Below are positions 37,413-48,142 of a stretch of 64,000 nt of DNA, one piece after another. The stretch is from the NCBI GenBank assembly GCA_008973525.1, contig WACJ01000357.1:186001-250000 (forward strand). Reading direction: 5' to 3'. Both the position numbers and the translations under genes were made by a program. Origin of the DNA: Stenopsyche tienmushanensis. Taxonomy: Eukaryota; Arthropoda; Insecta; Trichoptera; Stenopsychidae. Each line of letters begins with the position of its first letter. Position 1 is the stretch's first letter. The notes under the pieces were generated by a model that was not told the origin of the DNA, searched no databases, and saw only the letters and a list, made by a program, of their open reading frames with translations.

Positions 37413-39009
37413 TATCTAGTTTTTTTTTAGTTTTACTATTCGCTCGTAATCTTCACGGTTGTCTTCTAACAAAATGATGCATTGATAAAACTCTCACATC
37501 ATATTATCAATTGTACTAATATACGAATCTGCTCTGGTCGGGGTCGCAATTAATTGTTCATAATTATGCGTGCGCATCTATTTATCAATCATTCTTTGAG
37601 TATAAAAGCGAATGAAAATGCTTGCATTTGCATGTCTTTTTCAACGATTTCCGAGATAATTATTTTGCGTTTTTGATTGTAAAATGTACACTTATAAAAG
37701 ATGATCTGATGAGCGCCGTCCGCCTGAGATTGAATCTTTCTGAATGGTCCATTGTCGGGAAATACCAAAATAAGTCTCCAAGGTCGCGTAGCAGGTGAGT
37801 TGTCTCTAGATGACTATCGTCATAGAGAAACCAAGTCATCGCGATATTTCGGTCGTGTTTCTACATTTCTAGATTTGTGGGATACTATTTATACGCACGC
37901 CAACATGTCATTAGCTAACCACGTAATAGCTTTATGCATCGGAGTGCGTGAAACACATTTAATTGTATACGAGTGTACTAATGCTCACATTCAAATATCG
38001 GGTAATTTCTTAACCCTTTCTCTCCGGAAACTATGGTAATGGGCGATAATGAATAGGGCGCCGATACGGAAGGGCGCCATTGTCGAACTCGAGGGCCATT
38101 GTTGCTCGAGCATATTTAAATTGTACATATTAACATATCGTCTTGCCGCCTTAATTTCATTAATGCTTCAGATGATGCTGCGTAACTGAAGATTTAGTGT
38201 CTAGATTGTGCCGCATTTAATTAATGTATGCTGGAAACTATTATTTCGAAAATTTATGATGAATAATGCGTCTTGGAAAACAACAGGTGTAAGTTACAAT
38301 ACATTGTCGACCGGAAATGTGCGTGTATCTTTAAGTACAATCTTTGAAAAGCAGATTTATGTTGATATTAGGGACTGAAAAAATATATTGTCCACTCGTT
38401 CCGACATTTTTCCCGAGATTCTGGATCGCAATAAACAATGGCTATAAATTTAGAGCCCGAAAAGCAGCATGGCATTATGTAATCCGAATTTCATGGAAGA
38501 CCAGATGATGCATACGGAGACATCGCCAGGGACCCAAATCTGACTGTCAAAGAAACCATTAACTGTAACATTAACTTTATGCTTGCTTTGATTTCTGAAA
38601 GCATTCCGCCGCGTGCAATGCGCACATTTAATGCATGTGAACATGAAAGATCTTCACATCTGGAAAAAATGCATAGTGGAATGTCTAAGCATTTGATTCG
38701 CCAAAAAACAATAAAGAAAAGAGCACATGATATAAATATTTATTGCTTCCAAGAAATAATATTTGAGGAGTTTCCATTTATATTATATTTATAAGGAGGC
38801 TATGGGGCTGAAGATGAAAATAATAATAACATTTGGGAATCATTTTCTGATGAATAAATTACAGTTTTATGCGTCACAAAAAGCGAAACATGTGTTTATA
38901 CACAACAAAAAAAACCACTACATCAGTAGCAAACATATTTTATTAAATACTAGCGAATACCCAGCATGCATTGTAATGACACACGCGCTTAGTAATAATT
39001 TGAAAAGAA
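37413..39009. other. Unassigned DNA
   Basis: No gene recognised. The 95-codon plus-strand frame at 37752-38039 and the frames at 38450-38794 show no domain motif. Near 38060-38115 there are short repeated words (GGGCGCC twice, CTCGAG twice). At 38950-38975 the tract ACTAGCGAATACCCAGCATG resembles the boundary ACTAGTTGGTACCCGGCGCG at 61907, hinting at a shared dispersed repeat. Confidence 0.45.
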
Positions 39010-39770
39010 ACGCAGTGCGTGGTTTATTGCTTCAGGTCACGTGTAGCGCGGGCCGAAGAGCTAGGATCCAAAAGCATGCGCACACTCGCTCTCGCCTCGA
39101 AGACAAACTGTCTTCCTCTATCCCGGGTGGGCGTTAGATTCCACAAAACCCCAGGAGGAGGGGGAGAGACAAACCCCACACCCGTGGGCAACGGCTGAGC
39201 CACTGGGGTAATGATGTGAAGTAAAGTCATCAAACGTAGCTGCAGCAGCACAGCTAACATGAGTTGGGCAGTCACCCTGTGCTGCGTATCCATAAAGAGG
39301 TGTGTGGAACAGTCGATTTCAGTAGTTGGTGGAGACTGTGTCAAAGGCTCACCAATATCCTCAACAGTCTAGGCATACAGGGGAGAACCGGTTTTAGGCT
39401 AGTTCGAACAGGTCTGTTGCATTCCGTCATCTGCTGCAGCCCTCTTCTAATTGAGGTTAGACTCATGGTGGCAGTGAACCCGTGGTAGTATTCCTTTGAA
39501 CTTAGCTTTAACCTTTGTCCTTCCTTCCACATCGCACCTTTGGGTGCACATAGTCTGAATTTGGTCTTCCTGCGGAAACCTTGCCTCCTCTGGAGGGTGC
39601 GGAGCAAAAGAGGTGGGCGCCTGGACGCTCTGCGCATAGCGTTTCTCATGGGACCAAAAGATCCGTGGAAGACACTCTCTGTTTGGCTTGTCCGGGGTAA
39701 CCCGGAACAGACCATGCAGCAGCGCAGGAAATGGGATCGAACATTAATGATCTCCCAATCCAGTTAGTCG
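39010..39770. other. GC-rich block, possibly part of a retroelement
   Basis: This is the most GC-rich stretch in the window, with sharp edges. It has overlapping frames on both strands (up to 124 codons on the minus strand at 39341-39715, and 75 on the plus strand at 39540-39767), none with a reverse transcriptase, endonuclease, Gag or transposase motif. Runs such as CCACAAAACCCCAGGAGGAG and CCCACACCCGTGGGC are reminiscent of 5' untranslated parts of non-LTR retrotransposons. A CpG-island-like host element is the alternative. I cannot decide. Confidence 0.4.
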
Positions 39771-39775
39771 TTGTC

Positions 39776-40040
39776 TGTCGTCTGTCTTTCTCTATCTTAC
39801 GAGTGGAGCTTAACCTTATCGATACGGAAAATCACAGACAGAGACGGGTGTCTTGCTTCGATGTACTGTACAAGGTATATATTTTCATAAACGTTTATTT
39901 ATTGTATCAGTATAATGAGCATGATTGCATAATTGTTTATGTCGTGTCGTGTCGTCTTGAGAACAGGCGTTTGTTTTGATAATTAACACATTACCATCGG
40001 GCGAGTGTTCAAGGCCGCTGCTACGTACGGCGGGTGTAAA
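39776..40040. repeat. Possible diverged relative of the TG...CA repeat
   Basis: On the plus strand ACAGACAGAGACGG followed by GTGTCTTGC and a GTACTGTACAAGG tract echoes the order ACAGAGACGG, TATCTTGCATAC, ATTGTACGATCG in copy 4 of the dispersed TG...CA repeat. A GTGTC microsatellite (GTCGTGTCGTGTCGTC) lies at about 39942. Similarity is limited to short words, so this is tentative. The small reverse frame 39885-40103 is a shadow. Confidence 0.25.
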
Positions 40041-40282
40041 CAAGAGCATTTTGCGTAAAAACTCTTTTTTACAAAAATCGATATATCTCTTAAAGTATTG
40101 CATATTTTCTAATGAAATTTTAAATAATCACTTACCAAATAGTGCTTCTTCATTTAGTAAACTTTTTAAGACAAATGCTAATGTTTAAAGTCGTATTTAC
40201 TTATTCACTCACAACATATAAATATATATTTATAAAAGTTATACAGAAATAATTAACTACGTAAATATTCGTAAAATGTCTT

Positions 40283-40560
40283 CTAATATCTAGGCATTGT
40301 ATGATAATTATGAAAACATTGGCCTCGATGTAAAGGAATTTCACAAAATTTACACATTAGTTGTCAATGATTTTTTTATGAACACACGACATTGTCTTTG
40401 GGGATTCTTTTTTTTTACCGTTTGTCATTATTTTTATGGCTTGATTTTGTTTCATTTCCATTAACAATTGTTTGGGGGATCTCTTTTACATATTTTGGGT
40501 GATAATTTCGACTGGTCCTGGTTCTGGTTCATCCAATACGGTATCAACTGGGGCGCGAAT
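40283..40560 (-). pseudogene. piggyBac-like transposase C-terminal fragment with cysteine-rich tail
   Basis: The minus strand ends MCKFCEIPLHRGQCFHNYHT, MPRY and a stop (40283-40354). This is the C-terminal zinc-knuckle of piggyBac-type transposases (CxxC...LxxxxCFxxYHT), which in active enzymes helps bind transposon ends. Upstream in the same frame it reads KDNVVCS, MEMKQNQAIKIMTNGKKR and EPEPGPVEIITQN, interrupted by three stops. The DDE catalytic core is missing. A piggyBac-like end lies at about 41775-41811, and an unrelated TTAA-flanked element (40745-41655) sits between the two. No left end was found. Confidence 0.7.
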
Positions 40561-40744
40561 GAAACTCCAACACTTCGCGATGCTTTGTTATTTAAATTTA
40601 ACTTTTTTTAAACTATAAAAGAATTTTTAAAAAAACACAGTTCAACAAATACAACACTACTCCTTTTGTCCATTTTTTTTCTATACGTATAGACTATAGT
40701 ACGATAAGTATTGGTCAGCGAGATCAACACCTTTACTCTATTAA

Positions 40745-41655
40745 GGCGTCTTCTCACTTTAGGCGCCTCAAAAATAGGCTATTTTCGGGATTTTTTTTCG
40801 AGGACTTTCGCTAAAAGTTATGGAATAAAATGGATCTTATGTAATAAACACATCTTTTAAGTACATGAAAAAAAAATATTTTTATATTTTTGAACAATTA
40901 TTATAATAAAACAGTAGCATCGAAAAACCCGTGTAGAAATGTTATGTTCGTGGCTTGTTGATGGTATCTCCGTGATGGGTCATTTGAAACAAAAAAATAA
41001 AACTGTTTTAGATTCAGTATATCAGTGGCTATAGCGCATATCATCAGATTTTTGATATTCGCGAAAATAACAAAATGGCGCACGTTTTTCGAAAAAGTAA
41101 AAAAAAAACGTGTTTTTTTTGCAGTTTTTTGTAAAAAAAATTTACTTAAAATCAAAATTTCAAAAATCTAATGATATGTGCTATAGCCATAAGTATGAAG
41201 AATATGTCATTCAAATTTCATGACAATCGGCCGGATAGTTTCCGAAATTTCATCAACAAGCCAGCGAAAAACCTTGTTTTGAGATAAACGCGTTTAAAGT
41301 TTTGGTTGCAGAAAAATTGCCCAGACACAGCTGTTGAAACACTCGTTGTTATTTTGGGTATTTCCTCCGAAGATCTTCATAAATCGGTTTTAAAACCTCG
41401 TGAACATCCTCAGCTAGAGCAGGAGGATGTTTAAAAGTTTCAATCTGATTATTTTTCACCACTTTCTTGTACTTGCACCATGAGTCTGAACAATACGTAT
41501 GCAGCCGGGTGCTCACCTAACGGTCGCCCAAAAATGTAGTTACACTCGTCCGATCTTTATGAAATTTCGATATAACATTTTTGAAGATATGTACTTTCAA
41601 AATTTAAAATAAAATAAAAATCGATTTTTTTAAATTTGTAAAGTGAGAAGACGCC
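40745..41655. mobile_element. 911-bp TTAA-flanked element with 17-bp (21-bp with TTAA) perfect terminal inverted repeats
   Basis: Left end TTAAGGCGTCTTCTCACTTT and the reversed right end are identical over 21 bases, counting TTAA. TTAA on both sides (40741-40744 and 41656-41659) could be the duplicated target or the first bases of the repeat itself. Inside there is a second inverted pair: GCGCATATCATCAGATTTTT at about 41035 pairs with the tract at 41160-41190, and GGCTTGTTGATG (40952-40963) with CATCAACAAGCC (41250-41261), so the middle can fold into a long imperfect hairpin. The right part carries a Mutator-like transposase fragment. Frame 40901-41155 (minus) has no motif. Confidence 0.75.
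41330..41510 (-). pseudogene. Mutator-like transposase fragment inside the TTAA-flanked element
   Basis: The minus strand reads RLHTYCSDSWCKYKKVVKNN and then QIETFKHPPALAEDVHEVLK, PIYEDLRRKYPK and a stop. This matches the segment of animal Mutator-like transposases with the shape CPxGxDSWCKxQ...PPLPxxVxxAIKPIYEDLS, which lies just upstream of the RCLxGxTQNxNE block seen at 25870-26300. It is cut off directly after the IYEDL motif. It is about 60 codons of a protein that is normally several hundred long. Confidence 0.7.
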
Positions 41656-41774
41656 TTAAATGGTTATTTAATTAGTAGAAAAGCAATAGTATTCCTTCTA
41701 GAACATTTGCTTCATTCCACAGTTTTAAAAAAATACTAAAATCATTACAGAATATTTTAAAAAGTACCTGTAAA

Positions 41775-41811
41775 GAAATGTCCACACTTGTGGACACCGG
41801 ACCACAAGGGG
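41775..41811 (-). repeat. piggyBac-like terminal repeat with subterminal palindrome
   Basis: Read on the minus strand from the TTAA at 41812-41815 it gives TTAACCCCTTGTGGTCCGG, then TGTCCACAAG and TGTGGACA. The CCCC start next to TTAA is typical of piggyBac-like ends. The perfect palindrome TGTCCACA-CT-TGTGGACA spans 41779-41796. Orientation agrees with the minus-strand transposase fragment at 40283-40560 being from the same element. Confidence 0.55.
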
Positions 41812-41815
41812 TTAA

Positions 41816-42055
41816 TGACTGACTTTAATAAACAAAAAATTGTCTCTCTGACATATTTTTGAAGTGTTTAAATCTTGTTGAAATTGTTTATTTCATTAGA
41901 GCAGTCGTCTGATGTCAGCCACATGAGATTATTTATACGTAATTTTATACTCAGACTAAAAGCGTATATCATACTTATATTTTAATTTTGTTGAAGTAAT
42001 ATAGTTTTGAACCTTTTTAAGCGTTAGACATTCAATGTTCATAAAAAAATATCTG
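41816..42055. other. Unassigned AT-rich DNA
   Basis: Nothing recognised between the piggyBac-like end and the TATA-palindrome segment. Confidence 0.5.
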
Positions 42056-42084
42056 GTATCTATACATTTTCTGCCGTCAAAGTG

Positions 42085-42165
42085 GAGTCAACGCAAAAGG
42101 TATAAATACCTCTCCCGCCGGTAACCACCAGCCGGCGCAACGGGTATAAATACCCTTCCCGATGG
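42085..42165 (+). promoter_or_regulatory. Two palindromic TATA-box-like motifs in tandem
   Basis: GGTATAAATACC (42099-42110) and GGGTATAAATACCC (42142-42155) are perfect or near-perfect palindromes around TATAAATA. Each is preceded by ACGCAA or GCGCAACG and followed by CTCCCGCCGG or CTTCCCGATGG, so a unit of about 44 bases is duplicated. Arrangements like this occur in LTR promoters, and a duplicated core promoter is possible here. The downstream tract is pyrimidine-rich. No gene or LTR boundary could be assigned; the 70-codon minus-strand frame is a shadow. Confidence 0.35.
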
Positions 42166-43104
42166 AGATGTGTTAAGATACTAGCTTCATTCTTGTCGTT
42201 GACTAATTTTGTTATTCCCCCTTGACTGTTCTGGATTGGCGTTATTAGCCGAGTATCACCACTCTTTTGCATAATCTACTCCTGCAGAAGTAAACTGGTA
42301 GACTTGCACGATAACTCTGTCCTTTTATTTTCGCAAAGGCAAAGTGAATCGATTTTAAGACTTCTTTTTTGACAAAAAAAGCTATCTTATCTATATCGGT
42401 GGTGTTAGTGTTCGAATTTAGCAACGTGGAAATGTATTTAAAATGTATTTTTTACTGTGAACGGGTTATTAAAATTTTATAAGGTCGCCGTTGATGAACG
42501 GCCATGGCTTAAATTGCGAGGGAACTTTCCGGACTGCCCGATACGAATCCGGTTAAAGTTAATGCTCGATTAATATTCCCCACAAGGGCCAATAAATAAT
42601 TTGAGACCACTTTCGCAGCGGGCAAAGCATTTAAAAGTTAATATTTTCAGGCACCGGTTTTCACTAATTGCTTTTTAAGAGAAGATACGAAAGTATTTCA
42701 GTTTCTTTCGGTCCGCCCACATGTTTTTAGCAATGCACCATTTCTACGTATACACATAAACTATTATATATAAATACATTTTAACCGAATGCAGGGGAGC
42801 GAAACATTTTTTATAACAGCGAGGATAAAAAGTGGTGAGCTTTGCTTTGGTATTTTTTCGACGAATCAATCATATTTCGAAAGAGTTCGTTGGAATGTTG
42901 ACTGAAGACCCGAAGGTCTTTCTTTTATTCTTGACAACCCAATTTCACCATGTCAGAAATCAGCAATCGTTGGCGCTTTTTCACTCAATACAAAATATAA
43001 TATACATATTAGCAAAAATATAAATGTAATATCATAAAATCAAATGGTCATGTGGAATATTTTTTAAGTAATCTGTGAATAGCGATGATCTAAATTTCCA
43101 TCTA
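42166..43104. other. Unassigned DNA
   Basis: No gene recognised. A 63-codon plus-strand frame (42832-43023) has no motif. Confidence 0.5.
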
Positions 43105-43260
43105 ATATAAAAAAATCAATGTTTGTTTGTCCGTATTTAATGAGCTTCCATGCCGTTCATTTGATTTCGATAAAACTTTGTCAACTTACTGTTTACACTT
43201 GCAGGAATAACATAAACATAATAAAAATATTATATGGATGCACTATATTGGCGAATTTCA
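43105..43260 (+). repeat. Dispersed repeat with GTTCATTTGATTTCGATAAAA core, copy 1
   Basis: ATGTTTGTTTGTCCGTATTT, GCCGTTCATTTGATTTCGAT, AAAACTTTGTCAACTTACTG and TTTACACTTGCAGGAATAAC follow one another here. The reverse complement of 62000-62285 has the same order twice (TTTGTTTGTCCGTATTGAAT, CGTTTATTCGATTGCGATAA, AACTTTGCCAACTAATTG, and so on). I recall similar cores in a very common dispersed arthropod repeat, but the class (Helitron-like or other) is not settled by this sequence. Confidence 0.6.
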
Positions 43261-44711
43261 AATAATTGTTAAGCGCTTATGGCATTGCAACGCATGCCGA
43301 GTATTCGCTCGTAGTAAATACTATTTATGCACATTAATTGACATTTTTCCTCTTGAAACGGATATATCTAGTGTTTATTCTTCGAGAAATATACAAAATC
43401 GAAAATTGTGATTTCTCAAGAAATTATCTGATTTCTGAAGAAATTTACGATATCAATTTTTATTGTATAAAACAAAATTTGTATGAATATATATACAACC
43501 GCTTCCATTTTTATAACGCTGCGCTGCATATGAGCGGGTTTCTGCTAAAATGCATTATGTTTAGAATGTTTTAATAATTTACGCATTTTATGACGGTCGA
43601 AAGATCTTTTAGCATACGATGTTTGTTGTTTTTGATAAATTTATTTCGGAAATCTGCAATGATTCGCAGGTTGTTTGTAGTTTTAAGCTAAAGCAGATGT
43701 GTGTTAATAATTTACCTCGAACGATGGAATTATTTCGTAATTCATTGGAATTTCGTTCATGGCGTTGTGCATTACAAAAATTGCATCAGTGGTTTAGTAT
43801 TGTTTAGTAATATTAAATTTTCTCGACTTTTTAATAAATGTAATTATACAAACTTGCATAATATTTAAATACAATACGTTTTATTATCGAGAGATTACAA
43901 TACTTTGATATGAGTATGTGTGCATTATGAAGTAGCGCTTTATTTTAAGACTAACGTTATGTCAAAATGAAACCATTACCTGAAATTTCACATCTTAAAA
44001 TAAACAAATTTTGCTTAAATTTTTAAAATATTGCTATATGTAGTGAGAAATTCTGTAATTGACTACACTGACCGATGTCTTATCTGTTACGCCTATTGTA
44101 TACCTTTTTTAGAAAGTGAACCTAATAATGTGTCTTGGCGATGAAACTGGAAGATGATGCTTGGACTACTTAATTATTTCAGCCCTTTATATTCAATATG
44201 TCTTCATAGAAACCAAGTTGTAATAAAAAAAACGAAAAATCGCAGATGAACATTGAAATTTCCAAGAAAAGATAAAATAATCTGCTTGATATGTAATAAT
44301 GCTTTTAATATATCAAAGTTATATAACATTAAATGTCAATATGGACACTATAAATCATAATATGATAATTACGAAGGGTTAATGCGACAAGAAAAGTTAG
44401 GACTAAAAACAACAATAATTAATGTTAACTAATGTTAGAAGAAAGTGTTAGAGCTAAAGACTCCAAAACAATAATTCTTTATCTGGAAAATTTGAAGCAT
44501 TTCAAACAATCGCATCATCTTGAAATCCAGTTGCAGAACGAATTATTGATTAAGCCACCAATTTAAGTGATCAGATCAAAGCAAAATCATCTAGTTTCCA
44601 CTTATGGAAGGAAATAAGTCTCCTGCCAAGTTTCAGGAAGAAAACATTAAATTGTCCTTTTATTATTTCTGTACCAGTTGAGGATTTACCTCTAGGCATA
44701 GAAGGCACGCG
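43261..44711. other. Unassigned AT-rich DNA
   Basis: No gene recognised. The frames at 43338-43574 and 43619-43807 (78 and 62 codons, plus) translate AT-rich DNA without motifs. Confidence 0.55.
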
Positions 44712-44962
44712 CTTTGGTATTATTACAAAAGAGCGGGGGCGCTCTCGGGGCAGTCACTTTTTATTCAGCACGAGGGATCTGGCTGCGAGAAGGACGTCTT
44801 CCCGCAGCCAAGGCCAACCGACCACTTTTCCAAGCTCCCGTCTCCTGCGCGTCACTATCAAACCGGCAACAGTGCACGCGCAAGAAACGATCGCTCGGCA
44901 ATTGCAGGTGCAATATTCCCGTAACGCCACAGAAGATGGCGCTGTTAAAATAGCATATTGCA
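44712..44962 (-). mobile_element. Probable solo LTR, copy 2
   Basis: On the minus strand it begins TGCAATATGCTATTTTAACA and shares with 9961-10205 the blocks GCGCCATCTTCTGTGGCGTT (against GGCGATCCTCTGTGGTGTTG), ATATTGC, GACGCGCAGGAGACGGGAG, GTCGGTTGGCCTTGGCTGCG and CGCAGCCAGATC. A CTGAATAAAAAG polyadenylation-like signal follows, as in copy 1. It is GC-rich between AT-rich flanks. Open frames on both strands (79 and 69 codons) are by-products of this. The left edge is uncertain by about 20 bases because the copies diverge after the polyadenylation signal. Confidence 0.5.
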
Positions 44963-47441
44963 CCTAAAGAGAGACGGAAGATGTTGCTGTTAATCTAAAG
45001 CTACAATACCGTGTAATTCAAGGTATCTAATAAAGTGCTCAAATAATATGTTTCGTGATTCAATGAATTTCAAATAAATCGTGATTGAAATACCATCAAT
45101 TAAGAGACTAGATCTTTTCTGTGACCTGATGCCGCTTAATAGTGAAATCGTAATAGGAAACCGCGCTTATCGAGGCACAAATAGGTCAAATTTATATATG
45201 AAAATAAACCATTAACAATTTCATATATAGATTCATTTGCCGTTTGCAAAAAAAAAAATGAATCCTTTCCGAATATACCAAAATATATCTTTTAAACGAA
45301 AAGTTGTTAAAGAAAAATCAAAATTCTAGCAAATTCTTTATCGCGCAGATTGCCTTAAGCCCTTGAAAAAGGACAAATCTTCCAAATCTGACGGTATTTT
45401 ACATACAGATATAAAATTATTAAGTAAAGGCAAAGCACTGAGCCGATTTTTCGATCTTTTTGAAGTGTTGTTGAAAATAATGTTGACCTGATATCATTTA
45501 TAACTCATCTTTAAAAACTTTTGGAGCGGTTTGAAAATAGATTCCAGCAATTTATTCTTATGGAAACCATGCCCACATTGCTTGTAAGCCCTTTTACTGC
45601 ACAAGTAAACATTACTGGAACTCGAAAACATTGAAAATTGAAGAAGAAATTTTAGATTTTCAAAATGACATCATATTCTCGATTGAATTCTGAAAATGCA
45701 TTTTGGAAATGGATTTATAAACCTCGTTTTGATTTAAAATTTGACTTACATTTATTGCCATGATTCAAAACTTATGATTAATTATTCTCGAAAGAATTTA
45801 CGCTATGAGCGATGATGACTGAATATTTCTTCCCGAAGATAATTATTTCAGAAAAATTAGTAAGCTAAATTCAGTTAATCATCTTTGGAATGAGAAGGCT
45901 TAATTATGGCAAAATTTCGTTATCGAATATTGGCATGATGGTTCTTCATTATCTTCCACTTCTTCCATCAAACAAATTTGTAAGTTTGGTAAAGTTGTCT
46001 TTCCACATTTTGGATTTGAGCCAAAGTCGTCATAATAAGATTCAAGCATCTCATCCACTATATCAATACCTGATCGATAAAAGTCACTATGTATTTTTCT
46101 GAATTAATTCATTTTTAAAAAAGGTGTGTGATCCTTTCAATAAGAACAGGAGCACAGTAAACACTCGAATATACGATTTTTATCCGACAATTAAATCTCG
46201 TGTCTCCACGTGTTTGGAACCGAGTCAAAAGTTAGAGACGGTCGGCAACATCACGACAATAATAAGTCTTCGACATCAACAAGAAATTTAAGCACTTCTG
46301 AAGAACGTGAAATCCAAAACTCCATCAACATTGATCTAAATTGAATCGCCTGAAAAAATATTCAAGGTTCAATCCCACGTGCTAATGGATATAAACAAGT
46401 CGTTTCGCGGTCAGGCGGAAATATTCCATATTTTATTACTCGCATATGACTTCAGTGAAATAATAATCAGATTGACAGGCGATCATCGACATCAGATCAA
46501 AAAATTGTATACATCGACTGATTGACTATTCCATGAATTTCGATGAAACATTTTGGAAAATATACATTTGGATGTTGAGTCATCCGAGGGATATTTTAAA
46601 TCATGAGCTGAATATTTAGCGTATTATTTCCATGCCAATGTATTAAATCATGTAATGCTTCATATGTAATAAATACTCTATACGAGCAATGCCATGGGAA
46701 TATATATTTTTGAGGCGTATGAAAATGCAAAAATTCTGCCAGAATACATTGTCCCTTATTATATGAATATTGAAAATATGAACGACAATAATTTTATATT
46801 TATTATATATAAATAAAGATGTAATTCCATTGGTATTACAATTCGACATTAAATTACCCTAAAAATATCAAGAGCATCTGGGGTGCCTTTTGCGAATGAA
46901 AATCTTTAAAATTTGCTACATTTGAGGGCACCTTCAAGTATTTATTTTGGCATTTGGATTTAAATTTATTAGTTGTTTCTTGAAGAAGAAGGCCATTTTG
47001 TTCTCTATGGAACCGGTTAATTTTCAGTTGTAAATAGCAAACCCTAGGAAGGATGTTATATTACATTATAATTTTACCTCATTAATCAGGAGTAACTTTA
47101 CAACCTAAAAAGGGAGAATAAATGCAGCTTATTTTCCAACTAAAATTTTGCTGAAACTATTCATATTCAGATTTTAGTGGGATGGAAAAATATATAAAAT
47201 TTTAAGACTTACTTTTTTATAGCCGGTTCGTATCAAGACACGGTTCAGGAAACATATTTTTGTTGTAAATTACTTGTTTTTGCTTGTTTATAAACATTGT
47301 TAGTTATAACATAAAAGACAAAATAGCTAAAAAATGGCATTTAAACATTTATTTCTACCGCGAGATTAGGATACATCCTTGTTAACCTTTTGAGAAGTTA
47401 GCTAATTTTAAATCATCATAAACTTAGATGCTACATTTGTA
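44963..47441. other. Unassigned DNA
   Basis: No gene recognised. At 45540-45720 the plus strand reads in pieces faintly like the C-terminal part of hAT-type transposases (for example EEEILDFQNDIIF), too weak to call. The frames at 45890-46102 and 46643-46849 lack motifs. Confidence 0.5.
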
Positions 47442-47820
47442 TGTCCGCCACTTATCATTTGTAAAGACCGTCGCAGCGTGTATGAAACTTGTACATGAAT
47501 AAATAAATACTGTCGATAGCACACAATATTCGGTAATTTCTTTAAGTAAACATAAACAATACACTTGAAATACATTTGAAATCGATTAATTTTATCATTC
47601 ACATATTATTAGTCAATAAATTTGGGTTAACGATCTTAACAATCGTACGATGTATGCAACATACTCTCTCTTTCTCTGTCTCCCATTCACAATCTCCGAC
47701 TCTGACTTCTGTCACACTTTCCGTCTCTGTCTGTCTCCGAGCTCAAAGTATAAGAATGCTCTTTCTGAATCATTGAAGCTCGGACACAACTCTCTGTCTT
47801 ACCTCTTTAAAAGGTCTATT
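47442..47820 (+). mobile_element. Dispersed TG...CA repeat (LTR-like), copy 3
   Basis: It starts TGTCCGCCACTTATC and contains GTCGCAGCGTGTATGAA, the AATAAATAA signal, ACTGTCGATAGCACACAATA, AATTTGGGTTAACGATCTTA, CCGTCTCTGTCTGTCTCCGA and GCTCTTTCTGAATCATTGAA, in the same order as copies 1, 2 and 4. Compared with copies 1 and 2, about 25 bases are missing near the 5' end. It ends in CTCTCTGTCTTACCTCTTTA, where copy 1 continues with its inverted segment, so the 3' end may be truncated. The frames at 47576-47865 are shadows. Confidence 0.6.
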
Positions 47821-48138
47821 TGTTTAATTTTTCACATACTTCTTGGATTTGGCAACCTATTGTAAAGATAAGAATTAATTCTGAAAAAGGTTCAAATTTT
47901 TTTTCTGGGAGGACCTTTTTCTACTTAAACCAACTTGTCACCCCAAGTGCACGAGCACATTCTGTCAAGTGAACGATTCAATATTTTTCATCCAAAATTC
48001 TTAGATAATAAAAATTTAATTTTAATATTCAAAACCGGATTTTCAAGCCCAAAAACCCGGTTTTCGAATGCCCTAATCGGATCCTCATCAAACAATCAAT
48101 GAATTTTAAATTAAGCTTGGATTTTTATAGTCGGTAGA
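47821..48138. other. Unassigned DNA
   Basis: AT-rich, nothing recognised. The words CCGGATTTTCAAGCCCAAAA and CCCGGTTTTCGAATGCCC (about 48033-48070) form a loose direct repeat. Confidence 0.5.
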
Positions 48139-48142
48139 TTAA

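Noticed and set aside
37752..38039. 95-codon plus-strand open frame starting at ATG
   Set aside because: No domain motif, no splice context I could support, and no second copy. Its length is not exceptional for a 64-kb window of six-frame translation.
38763..39137. 124-codon plus-strand frame as a real gene
   Set aside because: The first half translates AT-rich DNA and the second half runs into the GC-rich block, so it is a composite chance frame with no motif.
39341..39715. 124-codon minus-strand frame as a real gene
   Set aside because: The region is GC-rich, so stops are rare on both strands, and an antisense 75-codon frame overlaps it. There is no recognisable motif.
45540..45720. hAT-type transposase C-terminal similarity
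   Set aside because: Only short pieces such as EEEILDFQNDIIF match by eye, in shifting frames. No dimerisation block or terminal repeats were found.
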